Assembly: GCF_037176765.1 (NCBI RefSeq)
Contig: NC_090023.1
Location: 98,441,366-98,505,365 of the forward strand
From: Anolis sagrei
Lineage: Eukaryota; Chordata; Lepidosauria; Squamata; Anolidae
Reading direction: 5' to 3'
Length of the DNA stretch: 64,000 nucleotides
Shown: positions 1 to 10,721 of the stretch, one piece after another
Layout of the letters: every line of letters starts with the position of its first letter
Numbering within the stretch: position 1 is the first letter of the stretch
The notes under the pieces: model-generated
Databases searched by the model: none
What the model saw: the letters and a program-made list of their open reading frames with translations, nothing else
What the model was told of the DNA's origin: nothing
Made by a program: the position numbers and the translations under genes

Positions 1-310
1 TATAGGTTAAGACCAGCACTTTGAATTGTGCTCGGAAGCTGACTGGCAGCCAGTGGAACTGGCGTAACAGAGGAGTAGTATGCTCCCTGTACCCCGCTCC
101 CATTAGTAACCTGGCTGCTGCACGTTGGACTAATTGAAGCTTCCTGGCAGTCTTCAGAGGCAACCCCATGTAGAGAGCGTTGCAGTAATCTAAACGGGAT
201 GTAACCAAAGCGTGGACCACTGTGGCCAAGTCAGACTTCCCAAGGTACGGGCGCAGCTGGCGCACGAGTTTTAATTGTGCAAAAGCTCCCCTGATCACCG
301 CCGAAACCTT
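1..310 (-). mobile_element. L2/CR1-type LINE, C-terminal reverse-transcriptase fragment
   Basis: The minus strand reads RGAFAQLKLVRQLRPYLGKS, SRLDYCNALYMGLPLKTARK and HWLPVSFRAQFKVLVLTY, the thumb end of an L2/CR1-group reverse transcriptase. Cut by the window start, and 5' truncated near 310. Confidence 0.8.
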
Positions 311-320
311 GATTAGCAAT

Positions 321-420
321 GAACAAAATCTGACTACCAGTATTAAAAAACTCTAAAATTAAAACAGCAAAATGCCTCTAGAACATGGCCATATAGCCCG
401 AAAAAACCCACAACAACCCC
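321..420 (+). mobile_element. Penelope-like element fragment
   Basis: Reads NKI.LPVLKN then MPLEHGHIARKN in + frames. The same DNA motifs (ctaccagtattaaaaa; gcctctagaacatggccat) recur in five more places in this window. Assignment to Penelope-like elements is from remembered reptile copies with a GIY-YIG-side C-terminus. Confidence 0.5.
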
Positions 421-917
421 ATGATAGGCTTTGTCCTTGTCTTCAATAAGCTTGTAATAAGAGGCTACAAATGCTTCACCACAAGTGTGGCTCCACTTCT
501 TAGTTTTGGTTTTGGTATTTGGTTGTGTGGTTTGTGTTTTTCAATAGAGCAGGATGCCTGTGTTACTTTCTAGCTGCCTTTACAATGAATAACATAACCC
601 CAAAGGCCATTGAGTCCAAGTGCCTGCTCAATATGGGGACTCCAACTGGAGCATCCCCAGCAATCAGCTGCCCAACCTTATTTTGAAGATATCCACTGAA
701 GGAGAAGCCATCACCTTTCTGAATAATTGGTTCCATTATCAGACAGCTCTTGCCGTCCATACATTTCTTTTAATGTTCAAGTGAAATCTATCCTCCTTGA
801 GCTTAAAGCTATTAGAGGTGATCCTATCCACTGTGTCAGTAGATAACAAACCTGCCCCCTCCTTTGTGTGACAGTCCCTTAGATATTGCAGTGTCCTAAA
901 TGAAAAGTACAAAAAAC
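421..917. other. No gene found; weak CR1-like trace
   Basis: No host exon is supported. A short stretch around 765-800 resembles the inverted CR1 3' region (minus-strand DRFHLNI) but is too decayed to delimit. Confidence 0.3.
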
Positions 918-1132
918 TGGGTTCTTGTAGGGTTTTTTGGGCTATATGGACATGTTCTAGAGGCATTCTCTCCTGATATTTCGCCTGCATCTATGGCAAG
1001 CATCCTCAGAGGTATAGATGCCATAGATGCAGGCGAAATGTCAAGAGAGAATGCCTCTAGAACACTGACATATAGCCCGAAAAAAAACTACAACAACCCA
1101 GTGATTCTGGCCATGAAAGCCTTAGACAATAC
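918..1132. mobile_element. Penelope-like fragment arranged as an inverted repeat
   Basis: About 75 bases (gggctatatggacatgttct to gcctgcatctatggcaag) are followed, after a short spacer, by their reverse complement, then by the family's usual continuation to gccttagacaatac. A foldback of the same family appears at 30002-31124 and 35897-36267. Confidence 0.55.
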
Positions 1133-1139
1133 ATAGTAG

Positions 1140-1230
1140 CAAACACCTCAGTTTTCCCTACTTGATAATTGCTCTAGGTACCCAATCATTAGAGTAGAAA
1201 GAAGGGGCGGCATTTTATAGATTATCACAT
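1140..1230 (+). repeat. Direct repeat copy A (partner at 3058-3175)
   Basis: Shares the block ccaatcattagagtagaaag and flanking sequence with 3058-3175, 1.9 kb away. Family unknown. Confidence 0.6.
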
Positions 1231-1239
1231 TTCAGTTTT

Positions 1240-1620
1240 TTCTTCACCATGCCACACTTCAGTTCTCTCTTCACCAGCTGAACATATCCATCTCCTTCAG
1301 CCTTTCCTCATATATTTTGTTCTCCATACCTCTTATCATCTTGTTTGCTCTTGTGTTATCCTGCTCCAACATGTCTATATCCTTAAAATCAAGTGTCCAG
1401 AACTGAATGCAATCCCCCATATGATACCCACGCGTCTGAAGCTCAGAAGATAATTGTCTTGGAAACTTGTCTTGGGTACAATGCTTCTATCAATACAGGA
1501 TGAAAAAAAATTGTCTTGTTTGCTGCACCATTGCACTTTTGGATCATGTTCAATTTATTAGCAACAATTTGAACCCTGGCTTCGCAGTGCTCTGATCCAG
1601 CACTCAGATCACTGCGTCAT
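1240..1620 (-). mobile_element. Old CR1-type LINE fragment
   Basis: Contains the inverted CR1 3' region motif ctttcctcatatattttgtt followed by ctccaacatgtctatatcct and gtccagaactgaatgcaat, common to amniote CR1 elements. Diverged and without an open frame. Confidence 0.5.
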
Positions 1621-2094
1621 GCTGGCTCGCCCATTACTCAAATCTTGTTTAAACCATATTTATTTTAAAAAACCACCATGCAAGAAGAAGGAAGTACCAC
1701 GCCCAGGAAAACCAGCCTATTTTTTTCAGTGTCTCACTTGTGTTTTGTAACTGTAATGCAATCCTTTTCATTTACTTTTGCTGTAAAAAAGAAGTTTCAA
1801 AATACATTTTAAGCAGCTCTTGTTTTAAGCAAGGAACTCACACTTCTGGTTCCACATGTTGTGCTGTGCTGTCCATGTGTGCTATAGCTGTTCTAATATT
1901 GCTTGCCTCCAGCCTGTCAGTGCATTTTACATTAGAATTCAGAGTGCCTCTGTTTATTAAAAATCTGATAAATGCATTTGGTGTTTGTGTGCGATTCTTC
2001 ATTGAGAAAATTTATACATAAACATGAAACATCTAAGGAAGAACAAGGGATTAATAATGTGCAATGTACGAACTCAAATATATTGAGTCAGTTT

Positions 2095-2205
2095 TCAGAC
2101 CTGACTTGATTGGCCTGGTCTAGAAGAAAGATGAAGGTACTGCTGCATTATTGATCATCCAGGTTTCCTTGAAGACTTTTGATACTGTTGACTACAGTAT
2201 CCCAT
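2095..2205 (+). mobile_element. Old L2/CR1-type LINE reverse-transcriptase fragment
   Basis: Frame reads ALLIIQVSLKTFDTVDYSIP, matching the L2/CR1 motif ALLVLLDLSAAFDTVDHSIL. Confidence 0.6.
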
Positions 2206-2404
2206 TGGACTGACCCACTTAGGAAATAAAGTGACCAGATATGAGGCTTTGGGTTAAATAATGCTACTTTCATTAGTTTTTTCATTGTAAAACCTCTGAA
2301 TGTGAGCCACAAAGGGGAAAACTACTTAGGCAGGGAGTCCCTTCCTAACTTCCCCCTCAGATTGGGTGAGACATTAGCCCTGGAAACCTGGCTGTCCCCT
2401 GCTC

Positions 2405-2500
2405 TGGAAGGCCACTTTCCCTTCCTCCTCCTCCTCCATCTCCTCCACCACCACCTCCCTCTCCCCCTCCTCCTCCTCCTCCTCCTGTTGTTGTTGTTAC
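2405..2500 (+). repeat. (TCC)n / pyrimidine microsatellite
   Basis: Runs of tcc/cct with interspersed cca and ttg units; explains the leucine-rich and glycine-rich open frames on the two strands. Confidence 0.85.
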
Positions 2501-3057
2501 ATGAATTACATCTAAGGAACCCCCTCCCTCAAGTCCTGAAACATAAAGCAATGACATCACCCAGGTAGACCTTAAAGCTGATCTCCTTCCCCAGCTCCCC
2601 CCACTCTGCTCTCATGGCTACAAGGGGCAAATGTAGAGAGCTCTCCTTCACCCAAATGGTGTCTACTGGTTCTCATCCCCCTCCACTATGTACCAAGTGA
2701 CCGCTTAGTTAGAGACCACACCCTTGAGCCAATTTTCCATGTTCCATAAGCTTCATCATAGGATAGGCAGTGGAAAATGCTGGAAAAGTGAAACAAGCAT
2801 TCCTACCTGAATCAGGGTACCAACAAAACACTGAACTAAAGAGGGGAAGGTTGGCAGATCATCACCAGTAGAAACGGTAGAGTAGGTGAGGCAGACTTTT
2901 AAGCCCCTATGTTCCATTCCTTTACCTCTGACCTGGCATGCAGCATCACGATGGATATTAATTTTGTTCTCCTTTCTATCCAGGGCTGACAAGGACATTT
3001 CTCCCCTGCAGTATGAGTGTTACCACATACCAGGATGTATTTATCCTAAAACAAAAA

Positions 3058-3175
3058 GTGCCTAACACCTAAGTTTTTCCTACTTGGAAATTTCTCTAGG
3101 GAAATTGCTCTAGGTGCCCAATCATTAGAGTAGAAAGAAGAGGCAACATTTTATAAATTAAACCATACTATTCTG
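3058..3175 (+). repeat. Direct repeat copy B (partner at 1140-1230)
   Basis: Same unit as 1140-1230, with a small internal duplication (aaatttctctaggg / aaattgctctaggt). Confidence 0.6.
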
Positions 3176-3556
3176 CAGTTTTCTATGGTATTGGTTCTGT
3201 CTGTGAAATTGGGGTGATGAGCACCCTCCACTTTACCCTATACACACACATCCCCAAATCCTGCTCCAACAAAGCTAGGAAAAGCTCTTGAACTGGGGTT
3301 CATCCCACACTGCTTTAGTAGCTTAGAATGTTCTCTGCAGTGGCACTGGATGAGTTCTGGATCTAGGCTACTGAATAGGAGAGCATATTGTATGTATAAC
3401 TATTTCCATGTGCGTGATTAATTCATAAATATTTTTAATGGTTACTATTTTAAAAATATTTCTTTAGCAGTAGAACACTGCTGCACTCTACCACTCAAAT
3501 GGTGAAACACTCACATAATTCTTAGAAGTAGGGGGGAAGATAGTAATGCTACAAGG

Positions 3557-3721
3557 GGCTGCCAGTTTGTTTCTGGGCACAATTCAAAGTGCTGGTTATG
3601 ACCGTTAAAGTCCTAGACAATTCAGGTCCAGGATATTTGTCCAACTGCATCCCCTTGTACGAATCTGCCCGGGCCCTGAGATCTTCAGTAGAGGCCCTTC
3701 TCTCGGTCCCACCTCCGAGAG
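3557..3721 (+). mobile_element. L2-type LINE, 5' segment of a split copy
   Basis: Reads QFKVLVMTVKVL and ESARALRSSVEALLSVPPPR, the C-terminal end of an L2-group ORF2. It continues at 4494 after an inserted LTR-like element. Confidence 0.75.
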
Positions 3722-4493
3722 TGTTGTGGCTGAGCTTTCTGAGCCTGAGTTTCCTCAGGACGAGGAGGATGATGGGTTACAGATTTCTAAACATGTTCCG
3801 GTTAGTGAGACAGCTGAAGCAGACAGTGTTGATTCTGAAGAAGAGACGGCATTTGTGTTCCCCAGAGAAAGTAATGTGGCTTTAGATAGAGATAGTGAAA
3901 CTTCAGAGCTCCAAGTGGAGGCTCCTTCTGGGAGCTCAGGGCCTCTTGGTTCCCAGGGTGACCAGGCCCAGCAGAGTGAAGATGATGAGCTATCCGGTCT
4001 TGAAGATAGTGGAGAATTGATTAGAGAGGAGCGTTTGCAATTAAGAGTTCAGAGAAGCGCACGCCTTGCCAACAAGCGTGAAGCTAGAGGTCAACGTAAT
4101 GCTTTCATGTTGGGGAAACTTATTTAATTATCTGGTCGAAGGACATTCTCTGTCAGTCCAATGTTGTTTTTACCCTGTTAACTTCTGTGGAATTACCTTG
4201 GCTTTTGCGGAAAGCTTCTGGCTCTTTGGGACTTTGATTTTGATCCTGATTTTTGAGGCATTGTCTTGCTGCCATGGATTCTTGTTTAACCAATGCTAAA
4301 GGACTATGCTTCATGTTATTTGCTTTTGGAACCTGGGAACTTTGCATTTGCATTTAAGACTCTGTTTTGCCTATTGAACTTTGCATCTTTATTTCTCTGT
4401 TTTGATTTTGCTTTTTCTCAATAAACTACAAAACCTACAGCCTTGGGGTGTGGTGGTGTCTTGAGCAAGATGAATCTATCCTGAGTTGCGACA
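3722..4493 (+). mobile_element. Solo-LTR-like fossil inserted in an L2 LINE
   Basis: A 772-bp block that interrupts one L2 copy, starts TGTTGTGG and ends GCGACA (TG...CA ends), and has an aataaa at 4420-4425 about 70 bases from its right end, as in an LTR. The flanks gagag/gtaag agree at three of five bases, so the target duplication is decayed or absent. An acidic open frame of about 133 codons lies in its left two thirds. No internal retroviral or Gypsy genes flank it. Family unassigned; a Gypsy-type LTR is a guess. Confidence 0.5.
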
Positions 4494-4819
4494 GTAAGCT
4501 CAGTTGGTGGGAATAGGTGGCTGCCCCTGGAACTACCTGCCCAGGGAAGCCAGGATGGCCTTCTCCCTGCTGTCCTTCTGGTGGCAAGCTAACACCTTTT
4601 TTTCAGGCAGGCTTTTAAAGATGAAGGTGTTTAAGCTCAATTAAGGGGGTGCTGTGATTTTTAACTTTGAATGTGTTTTAATTGTTTTTAATGGATTTTT
4701 AAACTGGTTATATTTAATCCTGTTTTAATGTTTGTATATTTGTATATTTTAAAATTGTTGTGCTGATGCTTTTATGTGAAGCTGCTTTGAATCACCTTAG
4801 GGGGAGATAAAGTGGAATA

Positions 4820-4822
<3 letters not shown>
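4494..4822 (+). mobile_element. L2-type LINE, 3' segment of the split copy
   Basis: Resumes the L2 sequence (tggtgggaataggtggctgc, then ctacctgcccagggaagcc), runs through the AT-rich 3' UTR to the usual end gctgctttgaatcaccttag, and is followed by a microsatellite tail. Confidence 0.75.

Positions 4823-4854
<32 letters not shown>
4818..4854 (+). repeat. (GAT)n microsatellite at the L2 3' end
   Basis: About eleven tandem gat units forming the simple-repeat tail typical of L2 elements. Confidence 0.9.
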
Positions 4855-5052
4855 AATTCCCTGATATAACAGGGAATTATTTTGAAGACTGGAAATTTTG
4901 AAGACTGGAAATTATGTGGTCCTACCTCTGGTGGTCAACGTCCACAGAACTGGGCTGGAGAACCTAGAAGTGCTTAGAGAGAACTTATGCTTTCAGTCAT
5001 GTATAGAGCCAATAGAAAGGTTTTTTTGTAGCATTTTTGTAGCTAGATTATA

Positions 5053-5292
5053 GCCCCCAGTGGCACAATTGGTTAAACTTTTGTGCTGGTAGGACTGCTG
5101 ACCAACAGGTCACTGGTCTTAATCTGGGGAGAGCGGGTTGAGCTCCCTCTGGCAGTTCCAGCTCCCCATGTGGGGACACTGGGGAAGCCTCCCACAAGGA
5201 TGGTAAAACATCAAAAATCCTTGCAGACAGCCAGTTATCTCATGCCAGATGTGACTTGCAGTTTCTCAACTCATTGCTGACATGAAAAAAAA
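5053..5292 (+). mobile_element. tRNA-derived SINE, family B
   Basis: tRNA-like head (cccccagtggcacaattgg as A box; diverged B box), body ctccccatgtggggacac... gcctcccacaaggatggtaa, and 3' end cttgcagtttctcaa followed by an A-rich tail. Further copies at 37521, 41794, 42037, 57630 and 60232. Confidence 0.8.
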
Positions 5293-5599
5293 TATATAGA
5301 AAGATTATGACAAAGGACCATTTTACATATGTTGTGGCAGCATGTGTCACTGTGTTGATACCAAAGCACTGAGAGAATGACAATACTGGCTTTAGATGAC
5401 AATACAGTTTGTCTGACAACAGTATTGTAATTTTTAACATATGGTACTGATACATTTTTTTTTCTTCATGTAAAAGTCTCACCCCTTTTTTTTGCAAAAA
5501 AGGCAAAAAGGAATGATTATACATTAAGTTTTTATTGTAAGCACAAGGCAATTTTATGTTCCTGTTTTTATGCTTAAGTATTATTTTTTTTATGTGCAA

Positions 5600-5668
5600 C
5601 ACTCTAGAGTGCTTTTGTGAGCTGCCCTGAGTTCCTTTGGGGAGACAGTGGTGGGGAATATATAAAGT

Positions 5669-5699
<31 letters not shown>

Positions 5700-5700
5700 T
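5600..5700 (+). mobile_element. LINE (L2/CR1-type) 3' end with (TTTA)n tail
   Basis: gagctgccctgagttccttt, then ggggagacagtgg, then tandem ttta units: the common 3' end of squamate L2-like elements and their SINEs. Confidence 0.65.
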
Positions 5701-5701
5701 G

Positions 5702-6277
5702 AAAGGTAAAGGTTTCTCCTTGACATGATGTCTAGTCATGTCTGACCCTGGGGTGTGGTGCTCATCTCCATTTCTAAGCTGAAGAGCCAGTGTTATCTGT
5801 AGACACCTCCAAGGTCATGTGGCCGGCATGACTGCATGGAGCACCATTACCTTCCCGCTGAAGCGGTACCTATTGATCTACTTACATTTGCATGTTTTCG
5901 AACTGCTAGGTTGACAGAAGCTGGGGCTAACACCCTGCTCCCTGGATTCAAACCACTGACCTTTTGGTCAACAAGTTCAGCAGCTCAGCAGTTTAACCCG
6001 CTGCACCACTGGCAGGCCCGTAGCCAGGATTTCGATTCGGGGGGGGGGGTGAGTTTTTTTCAGGGGGGGTTTTGGGGGGCTGAGTTTTTTTTTGGGGGGG
6101 GGCTGAGTCTGAGTGAAAGAGGGTCTACCCTAGCAAACCTTTTGTATCATCACCCCAATACCCCATGCATATGGGATATATTGAGTATGGTGATCAGATC
6201 ATGATATGAATAAACATAACAGTGTAAATAATGCACCAGTAAGGCCTTTCGCGAACCACCCCCTGGCCACTGGGGGT
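5702..6277 (-). mobile_element. tRNA-derived SINE, family A, split by a hAT element
   Basis: Reversed copy: the 3' end (aaaggtaaaggtttctcctt) is at the left, the B box (gattcaaacc) at about 5946, and the A box (acccgctgcaccactgg) at the right. It is interrupted at 6013-6265. Other copies: 21395, 30366, 38908 and 60565. Confidence 0.8.
6013..6265 (+). mobile_element. Short non-autonomous hAT-like element with 8-bp target duplication
   Basis: A 253-bp insertion in the SINE head, starting CAGGCCCGTAGCC and ending CCCCCTG, flanked by accactgg (6005-6012) and gccactgg (6266-6273), 7 of 8 matching. Contains G runs of 7-11 bases at 6041-6105. Confidence 0.65.
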
Positions 6278-6845
6278 TATTATTATTATTACTAGAAGTA
6301 GTAGTAGTAAATTAGTTACTATTTTCATGTATGTCTGTTTTCTTCTCCTGACCAGAGAGGTTCACTTCAAGAAAACTCAAGCACACCTGTGATTCATGCA
6401 ATAGACCAAGCAGTTGGAGTTCATGTTAGTCAGTCAGTTTTTCTGTTATAACCAAGTGCAATCTTATTTCAATCTTAAATTTAATTTTAAACCATGTGTG
6501 CTGCATAAATAACCAGGGGCGGCTTTTCCATTACGCGAAGTAAGCGACCGCGGAATACTTTGTTGGTCCCAGGGGCGCTCACGCGCCTCCTTAAATGCCC
6601 CTCCCTCCAATTGGGCCTCGTCCCATGAGCAGCTCCGGTGGCGGGGGCAGCAGCGGGAGGAAGCAGAAAAGCCGCGCATGCGGCATGGGGGAAGGGAAAG
6701 GCGCGCGCCTCTGTCCTTCCCCTCTCTCCCTGCATGTGCCTTTCCTAGCGGCAGAGGCAGGAAAGGCGTGCGAGGGAGAAGAGAAAGGTGCACGCCTTTC
6801 CCTCCCCTCATGCCCCGTGCACCTTGTAGAGCGGCGAGAGGAGTG

Positions 6846-7305
6846 TGGGGCAGCAGGGAGGCTTGGCCATCTCCTTCTCCTCTGGGCTCTTCTTCCTCCT
6901 CTTCTCCGTTTAGACACCTCCAAATGGAGAGGAGGAGGAGGAAGACCCTGGAGGAGAAGGGGGGCATCCTCGCTGCTGGAGGCCTCGAAGGAGGCGAGAA
7001 GAGGAGCGTAGGGCTGCAGCAGCAGCGAGGCTTGGCCATCTCCTTCTCCTCTGGGCTCTTCTTCCTCCCCCTCTCCGTTTAGACACCTCCAAATGGAGAG
7101 GAGGAGGAGGAAGACCCTGGAGGAGAAGGGGGGCATCCTCGCTGCTGGAGGCCTCGAAGGAGGCGAGAAGAGGAGCGTAGGGCTGCAGCAGCAGCGAGGC
7201 TTGGCCATCTCCTTCTCCTCTGGGCTCTTCTTCCTCCCCCTCTCCGTTTAGACACCTCCAAATGGAGTGGAGGAGGAGGAAGACCCTGGAGGAGAAGGGG
7301 GGAAG
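6846..7305 (+). repeat. 169-bp minisatellite inside the hAT element
   Basis: The marker tagacacctccaaatggag occurs at 6911, 7080 and 7249, a period of 169. Units 1 and 2 are nearly identical. The GC-rich, stop-poor units create long false open frames on both strands. Confidence 0.9.
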
Positions 7306-7389
7306 ACCTCGCTGCTGCTGTTGCCCCACTCCGTGCTCTTCTCTCTGCCCTTTGAAGCCTCTGCTTCGCCTGGAAGGCTCAAAATGTGC

Positions 7390-7960
7390 CAGCAGCATTC
7401 TCTCCTGACGTTTCACCCACATCAGAGATTGGGAGGTCTGTTGGAAACTGACTCTCCCCCATTTCCTTCTCAGCTTTGGAATTATTACTATTATTATTAT
7501 ATTTTATTATATTTATTATTCTATTTACAATTATTACGTTATTATTTTTATCATGAATTATTTATATTTATTAGATTGTTATGTGTTATAAATGGCAGAC
7601 ATCTTCAGAGGTTGGGAACTCTGTTGGAAACTAGGCAAGTGGGGTTTATATATATCCCTGTGGAATGATGTCCAAGGTGGGAAGAATTCTTGCCTGCTTG
7701 AGGCAAGTGTGAGTGTTGACATTGGCCACCTTGATTAGCACTGAATGACCTTGCAGCTGGATGCCAAGTTTTTAAACTGTGTTTTCTATATACATTACAA
7801 ATTTACCCTTGGTTTGCTTCTGATGCAGCAAATAACCTTGCAGCTTCAAAGCCTGGCTGCTTCCTGCCCGGGGGAATCCATTGTTGAGACGTATTAGCTG
7901 GCCTTGATTGACTCTTGTTTGCAAGGCCATTGAATGCTAATCAAGCTGATGGGATTTGGA
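7390..7960 (-). mobile_element. Penelope-like element fragment within the hAT element
   Basis: attctctcctgacgtttcac, then agcctggctgcttcctgccc and ggccaccttgattagcactg match (in reverse) the copies at 30516 and 35897. An (ATT)n microsatellite lies at about 7478-7580. Confidence 0.5.
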
Positions 7961-8094
7961 GTACCTTCAACTGATTCAGCTCAGACTTCCACAGACCATT
8001 AAAACTCCCATTAATGACAGATCTGAACCAAACTTGGCACACAGAACCTCCATGACCAGCAGAAAACACTGGAGGGGTTTGGGAGGAATTCACA

Positions 8095-8350
8095 GTAATA
8101 GGATCCTAGTGTTACAAGAGACCTCCAAGGGCCATCCAGTCCAACCTCCTTCTGCCATAAGGGAAAAACATAATCCAAGCACTCCTAACAGATGGCCATA
8201 GAGACTCTGCTTAATAATAATACTATTATTAATAATAGTAATAGAATCATAAAGTAGAGAGACCTCCAAGGTCCATCCAATCCAACTTCCTTCTGGCATA
8301 AGCGAAAAGCACAATTAAAACACTCCTGATAGATGGCCATTTAGACTCTC
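8095..8350 (-). mobile_element. Two CR1-type LINE 3' ends in tandem
   Basis: gagacctccaagggccatcc with agtccaacctccttctg (8095-8205), and a second copy at 8235-8345: the inverted CR1 3' end (ATTCTATGATTC tail at the left). Confidence 0.6.
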
Positions 8351-8351
<1 letters not shown>

Positions 8352-8399
<48 letters not shown>

Positions 8400-8400
8400 G
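8352..8400 (+). repeat. (AAT)n microsatellite
   Basis: About 15 tandem aat units. Confidence 0.95.
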
Positions 8401-8479
8401 CAGCACCCTGGGGTAGTGTGGTGGTATGCAAAATAAAGTAATGAGAAGCAGCCAGAGATTTTTTGTTTGTTTGACAGAC

Positions 8480-8592
8480 ATAGATTGGATTAGTATGTGT
8501 TTTGCTGCCAAATTTGGTGCCAATTTGTCCAGCGGGTTTTGAGTTATGTTAATCCCACAAACGAACATTATATTTTTATTTATATAGATAAG
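8480..8592 (+). repeat. Dispersed repeat ending tttatttatatagat
   Basis: Shares gccaatttgtccag, then aatcccacaaa, then aacattata/c and tttttatttatatagat with 40965-41036. Family not recognised. Confidence 0.6.
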
Positions 8593-8734
8593 GTTATTCT
8601 ATCTTTAGTCATCTCAGTGGACTTACTTGTCGTGGTCCAAAATATTTTATTTTCTTTGGAATTGCTATGCATTCTAGAAGAAGTCCTTGCAGAAAGGAAG
8701 CCGTTCGTTCCGTAAACACACAATATTTATTTAA

Positions 8735-8850
8735 ATGTGTGTGTGATGGAATGTATTGCAATTTGCAATTCCAAATAAAATAATATATATGTGTGTGTGT
8801 CTGTGTGCATGTATGTGTGTATGTGTATGTATATGTATGTGTATGTATTA
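8735..8850 (+). repeat. (GT)n / (GTAT)n microsatellite
   Basis: Alternating gt and gtat units in two blocks. Confidence 0.85.
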
Positions 8851-9164
8851 AGGGCTGTTCTGTCTTCAATTGTCTCAGCGGAATTGTCATAATGCAAAGA
8901 TCTTGTATTTTCTGTGAAACCTTTGTGTCATACTTGTAGATCAAAAATAACAACAAAAATATTTGCATTTAAAAAACATTAATTTGTGTTAATTCTATGT
9001 AATGTAACTATATGAACATAATGTAAGTAACCTTCTGGTTTTAAGGTAACTCTTTATTCACCTCTACCTTTTTTTTTCAGTGATTGGGTTTTTTTTGGGG
9101 GGGGGGGGCGCCAAAATAATGTTTGCTTACCATTGAAAATTACCTAGGGCCGGCCCTGTAAATA

Positions 9165-9326
9165 ACAGATCTGTGATGTGGATTGGAAACAATATGCATT
9201 TGACCCTTAAATTTGGATTTTTGTTTTTTTTTTAACCCTAATGATGCCCTGATTTTAATTAAAAAAACAAAAATCCAAATTTAAGGGTCAAATGCATATT
9301 GTTTCCAATCCACATCACAGATCTGT
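9165..9326. repeat. Perfect palindrome, 66-bp arms, 30-bp spacer
   Basis: Bases 9165-9230 and 9261-9326 are exact reverse complements, checked base by base. The left arm begins at the last two bases of the hAT right-hand target duplication. Confidence 0.95.
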
Positions 9327-10720
9327 GTGTGCTTACTCTATAATACAAAAAAATTCAATTGATTTAATGTAACACATAGTCTGACCTTAAATCAGGTCTT
9401 AAATCAGACATGAGGTTTGCACTTTGCTCCTGTACAGGAAAGGGTTAGTGCTGTAGAGTTTAGCATCAGCTTCCTTTTTTCTAGCTCGAAACCGTAGCAA
9501 TCACTCTGACTTTCTGATAACCAACGCTCTGTTACTTGTGGACAGACAACGTGGAACCCAATCTAATAACAATCTAACAAACTAGGCTTTTTTGGGCGAT
9601 TTGTATCGGCACACCAGTGAGGAAACAGTTAACGGTTGCATAATTTATACGTATGTATGGTCATTTCCTGAACTACAAAGGCCTGCCACAACAACATCTT
9701 CTAATGTGCCTTCCATCACATGTGTCTTTTGCATGCTATGAATTATATGCATCACAGCAGGTAACTTATTTTTTGTCATTTTAACTAAAAATTGAATTTT
9801 ATAAAATATGGATTATTTATTTATTTATATTTTTATAACCGTATATTTTAACACCATAGCCAATCAGGGAAGCAGAAGATAGCTTAATACCGATATCAGT
9901 CATTGTTAACATTACCGATATCAATCCTTGTTAACATTAATGTAGCAGGTAACTCTTGGCATACTTTCTACAGTTACTTATTTTGGAATGAATTTCTTAA
10001 CATGCTTTTTATATAATTTCATATTTTGAAATAATCTTAAAATTGCTATTTTTAGAGATAAATGGTGGAAACATGGAAACAGTCATAAGCTGCACAAATC
10101 CTACATGAATAATGATCATGCATATTTATCAGGGGAAAATGTTTGTAATCTCTTGTCATATGAAAGCAGAATTCATTGACTGCACTTTCCGAGGGGCTTT
10201 TTAAAAAATCACGGAACATGAAACCATACTGTTATTGTTGTTTGTTGTACACAAAATATGGCAGCCTTTACAGATGAAAATGGATTTAACAGACACCTGA
10301 ACTTTTTGCTCAGGTGCTGCTTAGATATGGGAAAGTTTGTTTGCTCCTTACTGGACTCCAAAGTTCCCAGAAATGATCTATATGTATTCTTTCAAAATCT
10401 AGATGACCCTTTTGTCTGGTTTTTTTTTTTTTGTATTGTTTCTATCATTGTCTTGTGTTGATACAGCAAAATCGTTCCTTGAACATAAGGATCAAGTGAT
10501 TCTTGGGATACAATCTCTTAGCTTAATATATCTAACAGGGTTGCTGTCAAACTTTTATGTGAGGATGGAGAATTGTAAAGCACATGGAGGAAGGGTGGGA
10601 GAAATAGGTAAATATTTATAATAAAGAGACACATAGATCTATAGGTTGGAAACGTGTTTTTAACAGGACTGAATGTACTTTGAGGGTTTTTCTGCCTATA
10701 ACATTCTGTAATACACAGTT
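9327..10720. other. No gene found; two copies of a 25-bp unit at 9888-9937
   Basis: AT-rich unique-looking sequence. The unit taccgatatca(g/a)t... is repeated back to back at 9888-9912 and 9913-9937. No splice-bounded coding exon is supported. Confidence 0.4.
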
Positions 10721-10721
10721 A

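Larger units (their letters stand above)
6514..9158 (+). mobile_element. Large non-autonomous hAT element, perfect 8-bp TSD
   Basis: Ends are CAGGGGCGGC at 6514 and GCCGGCCCTG at 9158 (inverted CAGGGCCGGC). The identical octamer taaataac flanks both sides (6506-6513 and 9159-9166), the hAT hallmark. The 2645-bp interior holds a GC-rich 169-bp minisatellite, a Penelope-like fragment, two CR1 3' pieces and microsatellites. No transposase frame is visible. Confidence 0.8.

Noticed and set aside
6464-7422. Long open frames on both strands (up to about 205 codons), rich in R, S, P and L
   Set aside because: They follow the 169-bp minisatellite and its purine/pyrimidine bias, occur on both strands at once, and lie inside a hAT element.
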